Of a stretch of 17,141 nucleotides of DNA, positions 6,973 through 13,818 are shown piece after piece. The translations under genes and the position numbers were made by a program. This stretch comes from Baffinella frigidus. Its lineage: Eukaryota > Cryptophyceae > Cryptomonadales > Baffinellaceae. The notes below the pieces were generated by a model. The model saw only the letters and a program-made list of their open reading frames with translations, ran no database searches and was not told the origin of the DNA. Where the stretch lies: contig MU646487.1 of NCBI GenBank assembly GCA_026770585.1, positions 65,923 to 83,063 of the forward strand. The letters are read 5' to 3'. Numbering within the stretch: the first letter of the stretch is position 1; each line of letters starts with the position of its first letter.

Positions 6973-7040
6973 GAAGGCTGAACCACTGGGAGAGCTGCTC
7001 GCTGCTGCCCCCCTCCCCCTGATCAGTGGAGGAAGTAAGT
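6973..7040 (+). repeat. Module R, partial copy 1
   Basis: GAAGGCTGAACCACTGGGAG, CTGCTCGCTGCTGCCCCCCT and CCCCCTGATCAGTGG match the start of the longer copies at 7220 and 7437. The match ends soon after CAGTGG. Confidence 0.7.
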
Positions 7041-7061
7041 ATCCATAGGTTACTATCGTTG

Positions 7062-7165
7062 TATCCCTTAAGTGACCAGTAGGCTCATACGCCCTACGGT
7101 AGGGCCCTAGGACCTGCCTAGGACGAGTTAGGGTGAATATTCACCCTATGGGCACTTGAGGGATA
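7062..7165 (-). mobile_element. Family A element, copy 5 (reversed)
   Basis: It is 104 bp with TATCCCTTAAGTGACC and GGCACTTGAGGGATA ends. The core runs in the opposite direction (AGTAGGCTCATACGCCCTAC first). The internal palindrome GGGTGAATATTCACCC (7131-7146) is perfect. A TTTAGGGTT telomere-like stretch follows directly at 7167. Confidence 0.88.
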
Positions 7166-7219
7166 GGGTTTAGGGTTGAGCTTGAGGTCAGAGCACCGGT
7201 TTAGGCTTTTGAGTGTAGG

Positions 7220-7433
7220 GAAGGCTGAACCACTGCGAGCGCTCCTCGCTGCTGCCCCCCCCCCCCTGGCCAGTGGGTGGTGTTGCTCAGGCTCAGTGAT
7301 CCGGGTAAGGCCCGTGACCCCCTGCATAGTGCGGGACGATGCTCAGGCTGCCATCCACAGGTTTAGGGACGAGGGTTGAGGGTTGAGTTTGAGGTCAGAG
7401 TCAACGTTTACGTTAGAGACGCTTCCGAGGTTA
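7220..7433 (+). repeat. Module R, copy 2
   Basis: The block begins GAAGGCTGAACCACTG and includes CTCGCTGCTGCCCC with a long C run, GTGGTGTTGCTCAGGCTCAG, TGATCCGGGTAAGGCCCGTG, ACCCCCTGCATAG, then GCTCAGGCTGCCATCCA and a degenerate GGGTTGAGGGTTGAG stretch. It repeats at 7437 with a period near 217 bp. Frames through it are not conserved with the third copy, so I do not call a gene. Confidence 0.75.
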
Positions 7434-7436
7434 GAA

Positions 7437-7735
7437 TGAAAGCTGAACCACTGGGAGAGCTGCTCGCTGCTGCCCCCCTCCCCCTGGTCAGTGGGTGGTG
7501 TTGCTCAGGCTCAGTGATCCGGGTAAGGCCCGTGACCCCCTGCATAGAGCGTTTGCGGTAATTGTTGTCCATTTTGGACGTACGGTTTTCCGGTTTCCCG
7601 GTTTTGAAAAGGGACTTCTGGGACGTGACTAGGATTTTAAATAGTACCAAGAGGCGCAATTCTGGATGCTCAGGCTGCCATCCATAGGTTCAGGGTTGAG
7701 GGTTGAGTTTGATCAGGCGACTATCAACAGGTTTA
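7437..7735 (+). repeat. Module R, copy 3, split by unrelated sequence
   Basis: GAAAGCTGAACCACTGGGAG to CCCCCTGCATAG (7437-7547) matches copy 2 closely. The matching continuation, GATGCTCAGGCTGCCATCCA followed by GGGTTGAGGGTTGAGTTTGA, resumes only at 7665. About 115 bases (7548-7664) therefore separate what is contiguous in copy 2. This suggests an insertion or an alternative breakpoint. Confidence 0.65.
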
Positions 7736-7844
7736 GTGTTGAATGTTTAGGGCTGAGCGTGAGGTTAGAGTACCAGTTGAAGAGTTTGGGTTTCGGCCCG
7801 AAACCTTGGGGTTCAAGTTTATGATCACTCGTCTCTCTCTCCTG

Positions 7845-7971
7845 CCACGCCAGATTGCAGGAGGGTGGTGACTGTCTTAATACCGTACCCAGGTACGGTA
7901 TTTGACTTTTGAAAACAGCTGCCTTCAGGGGAAACTGACTTTCGGCGACACCTTCCTGGAATCTGGCGTGG
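7845..7971. mobile_element. Foldback with nested hairpin
   Basis: Imperfect arms: CCACGCCAGATT, CAGGAGGGTG (7845-7875) against CACCTTCCTG, AATCTGGCGTGG (7937-7971). Between them TACCGTACC (7881-7889) and GGTACGGTA (7892-7900) form a perfect inner hairpin. The arm-plus-inner-hairpin design resembles the other elements here. Confidence 0.7.
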
Positions 7972-7986
7972 TGGGGGCGGGATGTC

Positions 7987-8047
7987 GTACCACTCGAGAA
8001 TGCTAGAGGGGCCTATTTACATGTGGGGTTGTAAAAGTTTGTACCAG
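7987..8047 (+). repeat. Direct repeat flanking the GA satellite region, left copy
   Basis: GTACCACTCGAGAATGCTAG ... ATGTGGGGTTGTAAAAGTTT then GTACCAG. It matches 9521-9580 in the same orientation (TACCACTCTAGG ... AATGTGGGGTTGTTAAATTT then AGTACCAG), with small gaps. The two copies bracket the foldback, GA satellite and interstitial telomere tract. Confidence 0.65.
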
Positions 8048-8070
8048 GATAAGGTCTTCCATCCTCATCG

Positions 8071-8231
8071 AGATCAATTTCATCTCGGAAGATAACTGAA
8101 TCAGTTCCTTTTCAGTAGGAGGTTGAATAGAAGAAATCAGTTAGGGCATACTAACTTTGATTAGGCCTCCTAATTAAATGAAAGCGCTAATTGGGGGACT
8201 GATTCAGTTATCTTTCGAGATGAAATTATCT
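8071..8231. mobile_element. Foldback with branched interior
   Basis: Arms 8071-8108 and 8196-8231 pair through AGAT(C)AATTTCATCTCGGA and AGATAACTGAATCAGT, with few mismatches. The interior can pair again: TAGGAGG with CCTCCTA, and AATCAGTTAG with CTAACTTTGATT. This gives a stem that branches into further stems. It is AT-richer than its surroundings and ends 30 bp before the GA satellite. Confidence 0.75.
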
Positions 8232-8260
8232 CTGTCTCCGGGATGCGGGAGGCAGACGAT

Positions 8261-8588
8261 GAGCGAGAGAGAGAGAGCGAGAGCGAGCGAGAGAGCGCGC
8301 GAGAGAGAGAGAGAGAGCGAGAGAGAGAGAGCGAGAGAGAGAGAGAGCAAGAGAGATAGAGAGCGAGAGCGAGAGCGAGAGCGAGAGAGAGAGAGAGAGA
8401 GAGAGCAAGAGCGAGAGCGAGAGAGAGCGAGAGCGAGAGAGAGCAAGAGAGAGCTAGAGAGAGAGCTAGAGAGAGAGAGAGAGCGAGAGAGAGAGAGCGA
8501 GAGCGAGAGAGCGAGAGAGAGCGAGCGCGAGAGAGAGCGAGAGAGAGCGAGAGCGAGAGAGAGCGAGAGAGAGCGAGAGCGAGAGAGC

Positions 8589-8620
<32 letters not shown>

Positions 8621-8828
8621 GCGAGCGAGAGAGAGAGAGAGCGAGCGAGCGAGAGAGAGAGAGAGCGAGCGAGCGAGCGAGAGAGAGAGAGAGCGAGCGA
8701 GCGAGAGAGAGAGAGAGCGAGCGAGCGAGAGAGAGAGAGAGCGAGCGAGCGAGAGAGAGAGAGAGCGAGCGAGCGAGCGAGAGAGAGAGAGAGCGAGCGA
8801 GAGAGAGAGCGAGAGAGAGAGAGAGAGA
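8261..8828 (+). repeat. GA/GC purine satellite with ~24-bp higher-order period
   Basis: The plus strand is almost entirely GA dinucleotide with GAGC inserts. From about 8600 to 8800 the GCGAGCGAGC blocks alternate with GAGAGAGAGAGAGA blocks in units of about 24 bp, with 28-bp variants, repeated roughly seven times. Apparent Arg/Glu/Ser-rich frames on the plus strand and Ser/Leu/Arg-rich frames on the minus strand are products of the repeat. Confidence 0.93.
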
Positions 8829-8923
8829 ACCAGCACCTGTTCGTCCCCTGTCCCCGCGCGCCCTCCCAGATCCCACCCCTCATCATCGTCTTCCTCCCAC
8901 GTCCGCCGTCGTCCTGCACGGCG
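8829..8923. other. Pyrimidine-rich break in the GA satellite
   Basis: About 95 bases of mixed, C/T-rich sequence (CCTGTCCCCGCGCGCCCTCC, CATCATCGTCTTCCTCCCAC) separate two purine blocks. No gene or known motif is seen. It could mark an insertion or a seed between two expansions. Confidence 0.5.
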
Positions 8924-9063
8924 CGAGAGAGAGAGGGAGGGAGAGAGAGAGAGGGAGGGAGAGAGAGAGGGAGTGAGGGAGGGAGGGAGGGTGGGAGGGA
9001 GTGAGTGAGTGAGTGAGGGAGTGAGGGAGGGAGGGAGGGAGGGAGGGAGAGAGAGAGAGAGAG
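8924..9063 (+). repeat. GAGA/GGGA purine satellite, second block
   Basis: It consists of GAGAGAGA alternating with GGGAGGGA, then GTGAGTGA and GGGAGGGAGGGAGGGAGGGA near 9020-9048. There is no coding meaning. Runs of GGGA could form G-rich structures and the mirror symmetry could allow triplex DNA. Confidence 0.9.
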
Positions 9064-9354
9064 CTTCAGTCATCGTGCCAAAGTGGGGGGGGTAAACTGC
9101 GTTTATTACGGATCGAACCCAACATGGCCACCATGTATTCCCTTCTGTAGTAGGAGGTGGAGTTAAAATCCATCCGGAAAATGCTCGTATGAGCGGCCGA
9201 CATGGGGTACAGTAAGTGGCACAATGCGTAGCATGTGCGGCGCTGACGCTGGTTGCTTGGCAATAAATCATCAATCTCTCTTCCCTTCCGTGAAGGCCTT
9301 GTAAGACTATGGTTCAAGTGTGTAGGGTTCAATGATGCAACAGGTTTAGGATGC
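9064..9354. other. Stretch without a recognised gene
   Basis: This is ordinary mixed-composition sequence with no convincing gene, repeat or hairpin. AATAAA occurs at 9261 but has no associated coding region. Confidence 0.45.
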
Positions 9355-9455
9355 AGAACGTTTAGGGTTGAGGGTTTAGGGTTTGGGGTTTAGGTTTTAG
9401 GATTTAGGGGTTAGCGTTTAAGGGTTAGGGTTTAGGGGTTAGGCTTTAGGGTTAA
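9355..9455 (+). repeat. Interstitial telomere-like tract, G-rich
   Basis: Degenerate TTTAGGG, TTGAGGG, TTTGGGG and TTTAGGGG units run G-rich on the plus strand, opposite in polarity to the left-end array. About 14 units are recognisable. It may be a former chromosome end or a repair insertion. Confidence 0.85.
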
Positions 9456-9520
9456 GACCAGGACCTAAACGCCAAAAAATCTCAGTTCGACGCGCGGAGC
9501 GCCGAAGGGGTCGCGCGAGA

Positions 9521-9580
9521 TACCACTCTAGGCTGGAAGAGGGAGTATTTTAAATGTGGGGTTGTTAAATTTAGTACCAG
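9521..9580 (+). repeat. Direct repeat flanking the GA satellite region, right copy
   Basis: This is the partner of 7987-8047 in the same orientation. See that entry for the shared blocks. Confidence 0.6.
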
Positions 9581-9592
9581 TCACGGGCATGC

Positions 9593-9634
9593 TTGGTCAC
9601 GTTCCTGGAGGAATTCCCCCAGGAACGTGACCAA
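9593..9634. repeat. Near-perfect 42-bp palindrome
   Basis: TTGGTCACGTTCCTGG (9593-9608) and its exact complement (9619-9634) enclose AGGAATTCCC, whose centre GGAATTCC is itself palindromic. Only one base pair in 42 bp breaks symmetry. Its GTCACGTT motif also occurs in the arms of the 497-bp foldback at 11259-11755. Confidence 0.85.
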
Positions 9635-10246
9635 ACGCGATGTTTGTGTGGAAATTATTACACAGCGGTCCACTTTTCAAGGACTTGTAAAGTCAAAACT
9701 TTTAAAATAGTCACATTTCTAGCCTCGAGTGTTAGGCCCGCCTCGGGATGGATTAGCCCGCCCCACAGGCGCCGTGGACACGTTACCCTAGAGAATGTCG
9801 TACGGTCACGTGACCACGCCACGCCGCCTGAAAGGATGAGTCGAGGCTCACAACTATGAGTCGAGGCTCATAACCTAGATACTTAGGCAGCCACTTGGTT
9901 GCAGTCCACGCCGAAACAGGGTTTGAAAATAGTGACTGTTCTAGCCGGGAATGGTGAGCGAGAGCTTGCAGCGCGTGTCGGAAGAGCTCTGGCCGCGGGT
10001 CCAGATCGTGCTAGCAAGCGCTACGACTATACAGCCCAATCGGTACTCAGAGCCTCCTAACCTGTCTCTCTGCCTCTCCTCCTCGGCCCCGGGGTTCGCT
10101 GACTACTATCAAGTTGGCATGCCGGGTGTGTGGAACAAACCCGTTAACTTTCCGTGAAAAGAGGCCCGGGCTCACCAAACCGGTGAGCCGAAATAGACTG
10201 GGGCAGAGCGAGGAAGCGTGTCCCGCGTACGACGGTTGACTCATCT
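9635..10246. other. Mixed region with short repeats, no gene supported
   Basis: It contains GGCCCGCCTCGGGATGGATT (family H motif, about 9736), a 20-bp tandem pair ATGAGTCGAGGCTCA(C/T)AAC (about 9836-9875) and a perfect GGCTCACC/GGTGAGCC hairpin at 10169-10189. GAATGGTGAGCGAGAGCTTG ... CGGAAGAGCTC (about 9948-9992) is similar to 10515-10552. Small frames show no family resemblance. Confidence 0.5.
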
Positions 10247-10247
10247 C

Positions 10248-10384
10248 ATCTCCACAAAAGTATTAATTAATTGCTTTTGGCGCAACGAAATTTACCACAC
10301 AAATGCTTTACTACTACTTTTATGAGCAAATCGTGTAGTAATTTTCGTTGCCCAAAAGCAATTAATTAATACTTCTATGGAGAT
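10248..10384. mobile_element. Family D hairpin element, copy 1
   Basis: The arms are 10248-10300 and 10332-10384, about 53 bp each with a few mismatches and gaps. The outer arm has AAGTATTAATTAATTGCTTT. The inner arm has CAACGAAATTTACCACAC opposite GTGTAGTAATTTTCGTTG. The inner part is shared with the elements at 12604 and 13539 whereas the outer part is not. There is no coding capacity. Confidence 0.88.
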
Positions 10385-10514
10385 TAAATCGCAGGGTTGC
10401 CCGGTAGTAAACCTGCCTGGTTTATTTGTCTCCCCGGTACAAAAACGCGCAGGTTAGTCAACTGCGTTGACGAAGACCAAAAAACACGATTTGGTCCACT
10501 TCGGAGGGTCAGTG

Positions 10515-10660
10515 GGAGCGAGACCTTGCACGGCGGGTCGGAAGAGCTCAGGCGACTCGCCCCACTCCTCTGCCCCCCCAGGGAAGTCCGAATCCCCGGG
10601 CCTCAGAATCTGCACGTGGAGGGGTTCAGGAGACGTTAGCGTAAAAATAATGCAAGAATG
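10515..10660 (+). repeat. Module S, copy 1
   Basis: It contains CTCTGCCCCCCCAGGGAAGT, CCGAATCCCCGGGCCTCAGA and GGAGGGGTTCAGGAGACGTT, then AGCGTAAAAATAATGCAA. It is repeated at 10755-10862 with about 85-90% identity by eye. Its upstream part resembles 9948-9992. Confidence 0.7.
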
Positions 10661-10673
10661 GTAAAAGTCAATA

Positions 10674-10714
10674 ATTTTGTACCAGAGCCGTCAATTTTGT
10701 ACCAGAACCGTCAA
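10674..10714 (+). repeat. Short tandem duplication
   Basis: AATTTTGTACCAGAGCCGTC and AATTTTGTACCAGAACCGTC lie side by side (about 10674-10712). TTGTACCAG also ends the direct repeats at 7987 and 9521. Confidence 0.6.
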
Positions 10715-10745
10715 TGTTTTTGAGAAATTTGCCAAATTTTGAACG

Positions 10746-10862
10746 ATTTCTGCGGCCAACTCCCCCTCTGCCCCCCCGGGGAACTCCGAATCTCCGGGCC
10801 TCAGAATCGGCAGGCGGAGGGGTTCAGGAGAAGTTGGCGCAAAAATAAAGCAATAATGGGGA
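10746..10862 (+). repeat. Module S, copy 2, with inverted-repeat ends
   Basis: It matches module S copy 1. Here GCGGCCAACTCCCCCTCTGC at the left can pair with GCAGGCGGAGGGG and GGAGAAGTTGGCGC at the right, so the module itself looks like a foldback element. A further GGCGGCCAACTTCTCTGAAC follows at 10903-10922, directly before a family E element. Confidence 0.65.
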
Positions 10863-10928
10863 AAGTCCAGGACCGTTAACTTTGCCCGATTTTTCGTTAT
10901 TTCGGCGGCCAACTTCTCTGAACAGTGC

Positions 10929-11090
10929 CCAGACACAGGGTTACGAAGGAAGTTTTGGGCACTGAGTGCCCGAGTTTCCGTTACCTTATCCGTAGGAACC
11001 CCCCTATGCCCCTACGGGTTTCCTACAGTAGGGTCGTAGGTCTTATCGCTTAAGGGTTATTCAGAAACCCCTTTGAAGTCCGCTGTGTGG
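10929..11090 (+). mobile_element. Family E element, copy 1
   Basis: The left end CCAGACACAGGGTTACGAAG and the right end CTTTGAAGTCCGCTGTGTGG pair imperfectly. A subterminal hairpin, GGGCAC/GTGCCC (10957-10971), sits next to GAGTTTCCGTTACCTTATCC. The core is CCCCTATGCCCCTACGGG then CCTACAGTAGGG. It is about 162 bp, close to the 161 bp of copy 4. Confidence 0.78.
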
Positions 11091-11258
11091 TCTACGTGGA
11101 GGAAAGACGCGCATGTCTTAGTTGGGGTGTTACCACGTGGAACAGCCCCGCCGGCAGGCTCGTGAACGCCCACGTGACCGGTCACGCGGACGCCGAAGCC
11201 AACTGTCCGAGGTGACTGCCTTGCGTGTTCCTAAGATACCAACACCAACCCGAACATG

Positions 11259-11755
11259 CCACACATGTGTGGGCTTCGAGGGTTTCATTGGGGCCGAAAT
11301 TCCGGGTGTAACGTGACCAATTTGCATTGCAAAAATCCTTCAAGTTAATTGTCTGCAGACAAGTTGACTTTTGATGAAAGGTTCGTAGTGACCCGTGTGG
11401 TTGGGGGGGGGGGTCGAGTGAGAAACACCACCTCACGTCATCGTACAGCTCGCTTTACGTTGCCAACGAAACCTTAAGCACCTTTAGGATTGATGCAATC
11501 CCACCATAGCCGGACACCTGGCCGTTCCATAGAAGGACTCACGCAGAACCGTCTAGGGGTATGCGAGTTATCCCAACGAAAACAGAGAGGTCGTTGTTAC
11601 TACCACTCTGGCCCTTGCCAAACGGTGGACTACGGACCTTTCATCAAAAGTCAACTTACCCTGTGGGTAGTTAACTTTAAGAATTTTCCCTTGCAAATTT
11701 GGTCACGTTACCGCTAAATGTAGGGGTTTCGAAACCCTCGAAGCCCACCGTGTGG
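11259..11755. mobile_element. Long foldback element (~497 bp) with ~140-150-bp arms
   Basis: The sequence 11259-11411 reappears in reverse complement at about 11617-11755, with gaps. The paired blocks include TGGGCTTCGAGGGTTTC, TAACGTGACCAA(A)TTTGCA and AAGTTGACTTTTGATGAAAG. The interior (11412-11616) carries a family G fragment at 11484-11556. It does not encode a protein I can recognise. It could be a larger non-autonomous element that captured a repeat. Confidence 0.78.
11484..11556 (+). repeat. Family G repeat, diverged copy 4
   Basis: CTTTAGG, CAATCCCACCATAGCCGGAC, CGTTCCATAGAAGGACT and GCAGAACC resemble the repeat at 16531-16653 more than the copies near 6.2 kb. It lies in the loop of the long foldback. 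Confidence 0.5.
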
Positions 11756-11899
11756 TGGATCCTACCCTTTTCGAATCTGCCCCGAAGAGGGACCCACAGG
11801 GCGGAACACGCTGGAACGTTGAATCTTGGAGCCATTTCTGAGCCCAACTCGCTCAATCCGCAGCCGAGCGAGAAGGGAACAGTCTATCTAAACGTAATA

Positions 11900-11972
11900 C
11901 ATATGCCCTACGGATTTAATACCGTAGGGACGTCGGGGGGTTCCTACGGCCTACGGATAAGGTAACGGATTC
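11900..11972 (-). repeat. Family E core, copy 2 (minus, partial)
   Basis: TACCGTAGGGACGTCGGGGG and GTTCCTACGGCCTACGGATA then AGGTAACGG are the reverse complement of the family E core. Terminal arms are not clear, so the copy is partial or decayed. Confidence 0.6.
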
Positions 11973-12140
11973 CAGGTCCAGATTCCGGACTTGGCTTTTG
12001 ATTTCGTGCCAACCTCGCTCGACAGCGGCTGGTCCGGGACTGAACCTGGATCGGCAGGCGAAAAAACGAGTACCTGCGTAGTCCACCGTGTGGCGGGATA
12101 GAACCTGGATCGGGAGGGCGACTTGGCGGCGGCGCGCTGG

Positions 12141-12199
12141 GCCAAGCTCCTTGTGCCGGATCGCATCGTTCGCGTCGTCCGACTCAGACCTAGGAGGGG
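12141..12199 (+). repeat. Module T, copy 1
   Basis: GCCAAGCTCCTTGTGCCGGA, TCGCATCGTTCGCGTC and CCGACTCAGACCTAGGAGGG. Near-identical sequence recurs at 12428-12486 and, interrupted, from 12582. Direct GAACCTGGATCGG repeats lie just upstream (about 12043 and 12102). Confidence 0.75.
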
Positions 12200-12208
12200 C
12201 ATCCGGCC

Positions 12209-12274
12209 GAGTTTCCGTTACCTTATCCGTAGGAACCCCCCTATGTCCCTACGGGTTGCCTACCGTAGGGTCCT
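12209..12274 (+). repeat. Family E core, copy 3 (partial)
   Basis: It runs from GCCGAGTTTCCGTTACCTTA through TCCGTAGGAACCCCCCTATG to GCCTACCGTAGGGTCCTAGG. No left terminal arm is present. After it, a module T-like CGTCCTCCGACTCGGACC resumes, so it probably sits within module T. Confidence 0.65.
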
Positions 12275-12357
12275 AGGTTCGCGTCCTCCGACTCGGACCT
12301 GCCGAGCAACGTTCATCACTACCAAGATGAATGTAGAGAGAGGCCTTTATCAATACC

Positions 12358-12426
12358 AACAGAGAGAGAGAGAGAGCGAGAGAGCGAGAGCGAGAGCGAG
12401 AGAGAGAGAGAGTGAGAGCGAGAGGG
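12358..12426 (+). repeat. Short GA purine tract
   Basis: Roughly 65 bases of GAGA with GAGC inserts, the same composition as the large satellite at 8261-8828. It lies between two module T copies. Confidence 0.85.
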
Positions 12427-12427
12427 G

Positions 12428-12486
12428 GCCAAGCTCCTTATGCCGGATCGCATCGTTCGCATCCTCCGACTCAGACCTAGAAGGGG
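12428..12486 (+). repeat. Module T, copy 2
   Basis: This is an almost identical second copy (GCCAAGCTCCTTATGCCGGA ... CCGACTCAGACCTAGAAGGG), immediately after the GA tract. Confidence 0.75.
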
Positions 12487-12581
12487 GATAAAAAGAGACC
12501 TTTGAAAACAGGTGTACGCCCGAACGCTGCCTTTTTAGTCCCTTTCAAGCCGTAAGTGGGTTGAAACGCCGGTGGCGCGGG

Positions 12582-12760
12582 GCCAAGCTCCTTGTGCCGG
12601 ATCACGATCTGGCAACGAAAATTACTACACAATTGGTCCTTACAAGTAATAGTAAAAACACTTAGGTAGTAATTTTCGTTGCCAGATCGTATTCAACTTG
12701 AATATTCAAGTCCGGATGAGAGTGCGCGTCCTCCGACTCGGACCTGCCGAGCTAGCAACT
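12582..12760 (+). repeat. Module T, copy 3, interrupted by a hairpin element
   Basis: GCCAAGCTCCTTGTGCCGGA then TCA (12582-12604) is followed by a family D hairpin. The later part of the module (GCGTCCTCCGACTCGGACCT then GCCGAGC) resumes only near 12727. The inferred order is module first, insertion later. Confidence 0.65.
12604..12690. mobile_element. Family D hairpin element, copy 2
   Basis: The 25-bp arms are perfect: ACGATCTGGCAACGAAAATT then ACTAC (12604-12628) and the complement (12666-12690), with a 37-base AT-rich loop. It shares CAACGAAAATTACTAC with the other family D copies but has a much shorter, different outer arm. Confidence 0.9.
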
Positions 12761-12799
12761 TAGACCTGGGGGGGGAAGGGAGGCAGACCTTTATCAATA

Positions 12800-12856
12800 C
12801 CATAACACGGCCGCCATGTTAACACGGCCGCCATGTACATGGCGGCCGTGTTATGG
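12800..12856. repeat. Perfect palindrome with a tandem half-unit
   Basis: AACACGGCCGCCATGT (12821-12836) is followed directly by its exact complement (12837-12852), a 32-bp spacerless palindrome. A further copy of the left half, CCATAACACGGCCGCCATG (12800-12818), precedes it and can pair with CATGGCGGCCGTGTTATGG (12838-12856). The two pairings are mutually exclusive. Confidence 0.92.
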
Positions 12857-13110
12857 CTTTGCATCCTCCAACCCGGACCTACCGAGCAACGCTCATCCCT
12901 ACCAATGCAAATGATGAAAACACTTGGATACTTCATTAGATATTTAATGAATTTCCTCTGGATGTTACAGAAAGAATGGTACAACCCATAAGATCACCAA
13001 CTATCAAAGGTGCCGGATTTCTGCAGCTCAAAGCTCCAATTCCCATAACTTACCACTCGCCACATTTGGAGGCTGAAACCGCGTCGGCTGGCTCATTAAA
13101 AATAGATAGG
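12857..13110. other. Stretch without a recognised gene
   Basis: No gene is supported. ACCTACCGAGCAACGCTCAT near 12878 is another relative of the GGACCTGCCGAGCAACGTTC repeat at about 12294. Confidence 0.45.
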
Positions 13111-13275
13111 CTCAAACGCTGCCTTTTAACAAGCCCTAATCCTAGCCATGTCTGAGTTATATTCTGGCTCATCCTGAAGGCTTTCTATTCGCCCTTTTGT
13201 ACTGGATGTCTTCTCGTAAATACTTTTAAGGAAGAGCCAGAATAAAACTCAGGCAGCGCTAGTAATTGGTTTAAA
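13100..13275. mobile_element. Decayed foldback
   Basis: TGAGTTATATTCTGGCTC (13153-13170) pairs with GAGCCAGAATAAAACTCA (13234-13251). Outside this, AACGCTGCC and GGCAGCGCT give weaker pairing. AACGCTGCCTTTT followed by a TTGAAACGCC-type sequence also appears at about 12523-12570, without the hairpin. Confidence 0.55.
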
Positions 13276-13331
13276 ACGCCAGTGCCACCGCGCCGCGCCA
13301 ACCTCAGTTTGGCCGTTCGACTCAGACCTGG

Positions 13332-13492
13332 CCACACAGCGGGCTACGAAGGGACTTTCGGCCCAAATCGGGCCGAGTTTCCGTTACCTTACCCGTATTA
13401 GCCCCCCTATGTCCCTACGGGTTGCCTACCGTAGGGTCCTAGGTGGCATCCCTTAGGGGTTATTCAGAATCCCTTCGAAGTCCGCTGTGTGG
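13332..13492 (+). mobile_element. Family E element, copy 4 (best copy)
   Basis: The ends are CCACACAGCGGGCTACGAAG and CTTCGAAGTCCGCTGTGTGG, 161 bp in total. The subterminal hairpin is CGGCCC/GGGCCG (13359-13375), a different sequence from copy 1 at the same place. The core GAGTTTCCGTTACCTTACCC, CCCCCCTATGTCCCTACGGG and GCCTACCGTAGGGTCCTAGG follows. Confidence 0.85.
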
Positions 13493-13538
13493 GTACAGCC
13501 GGTGACCAACAGCAACGTCACACGAAACCTGACACAGA

Positions 13539-13682
13539 TCTCATAGGGAAACGGTTTTAATTAAAAAAGATCTGGCAATGAAATTTACTACACATAATGA
13601 GTTTTACTAGTAATATTAAAGCATTCGTGTAGTAATTTTCATTGAATCAAAAGTTTTAAATTAAAACCGTTTTCCTGTGAGA
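13539..13682. mobile_element. Family D hairpin element, copy 3
   Basis: Arms 13539-13593 and 13627-13682 carry AAACGGTTTTAATT and CAATGAAA(A)TTTACTACAC with matching complements. The inner part matches the other family D copies with a shared G-to-A change on both arms (CAATG in place of CAACG). An unpaired AAGATCTGG on the left resembles the outer arm of copy 2. Confidence 0.85.
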
Positions 13683-13739
13683 CCGACCTTTGGAAACGAG
13701 GTCGGTAAGTCCACTTCGGAGTCCTGGTAGCCCCAGGAC
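13682..13739. repeat. Two adjacent small hairpins
   Basis: ACCGACCT/AGGTCGGT (about 13682-13707) and GTCCTGG/CCAGGAC (about 13721-13739) lie side by side between a family D element and a reversed family E core. Confidence 0.7.
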
Positions 13740-13742
13740 TTT

Positions 13743-13818
13743 TGAATAACCCCTAAGCGATGCGACCTAGGACCCTACGGTAGGCAACCCGTAGGGACAT
13801 AGGGGGGTTCCTACCAGG
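13743..13818 (-). repeat. Family E core, copy 5 (minus)
   Basis: GAATAACCCCTAAGCGATGC, CCTAGGACCCTACGGTAGGC, AACCCGTAGGGACATAGGGG is the reverse complement of the family E core and inner right arm. Its terminal arm differs from that of copies 1 and 4 and includes the GTCCTGG hairpin. Confidence 0.7.

Noticed and set aside
8178-9274. Large open frames encoding Ser/Leu/Arg-rich or Arg/Glu/Ser-rich proteins on both strands
   Set aside because: They are read-through of the GA/GC satellite. Every frame is open because the repeat lacks stops, and no non-repeat domain is present.
12821-12852. Start-codon context GCCGCCATG on both strands as a divergent gene start
   Set aside because: No reading frame of useful length follows in either direction. 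It is explained by the palindrome.
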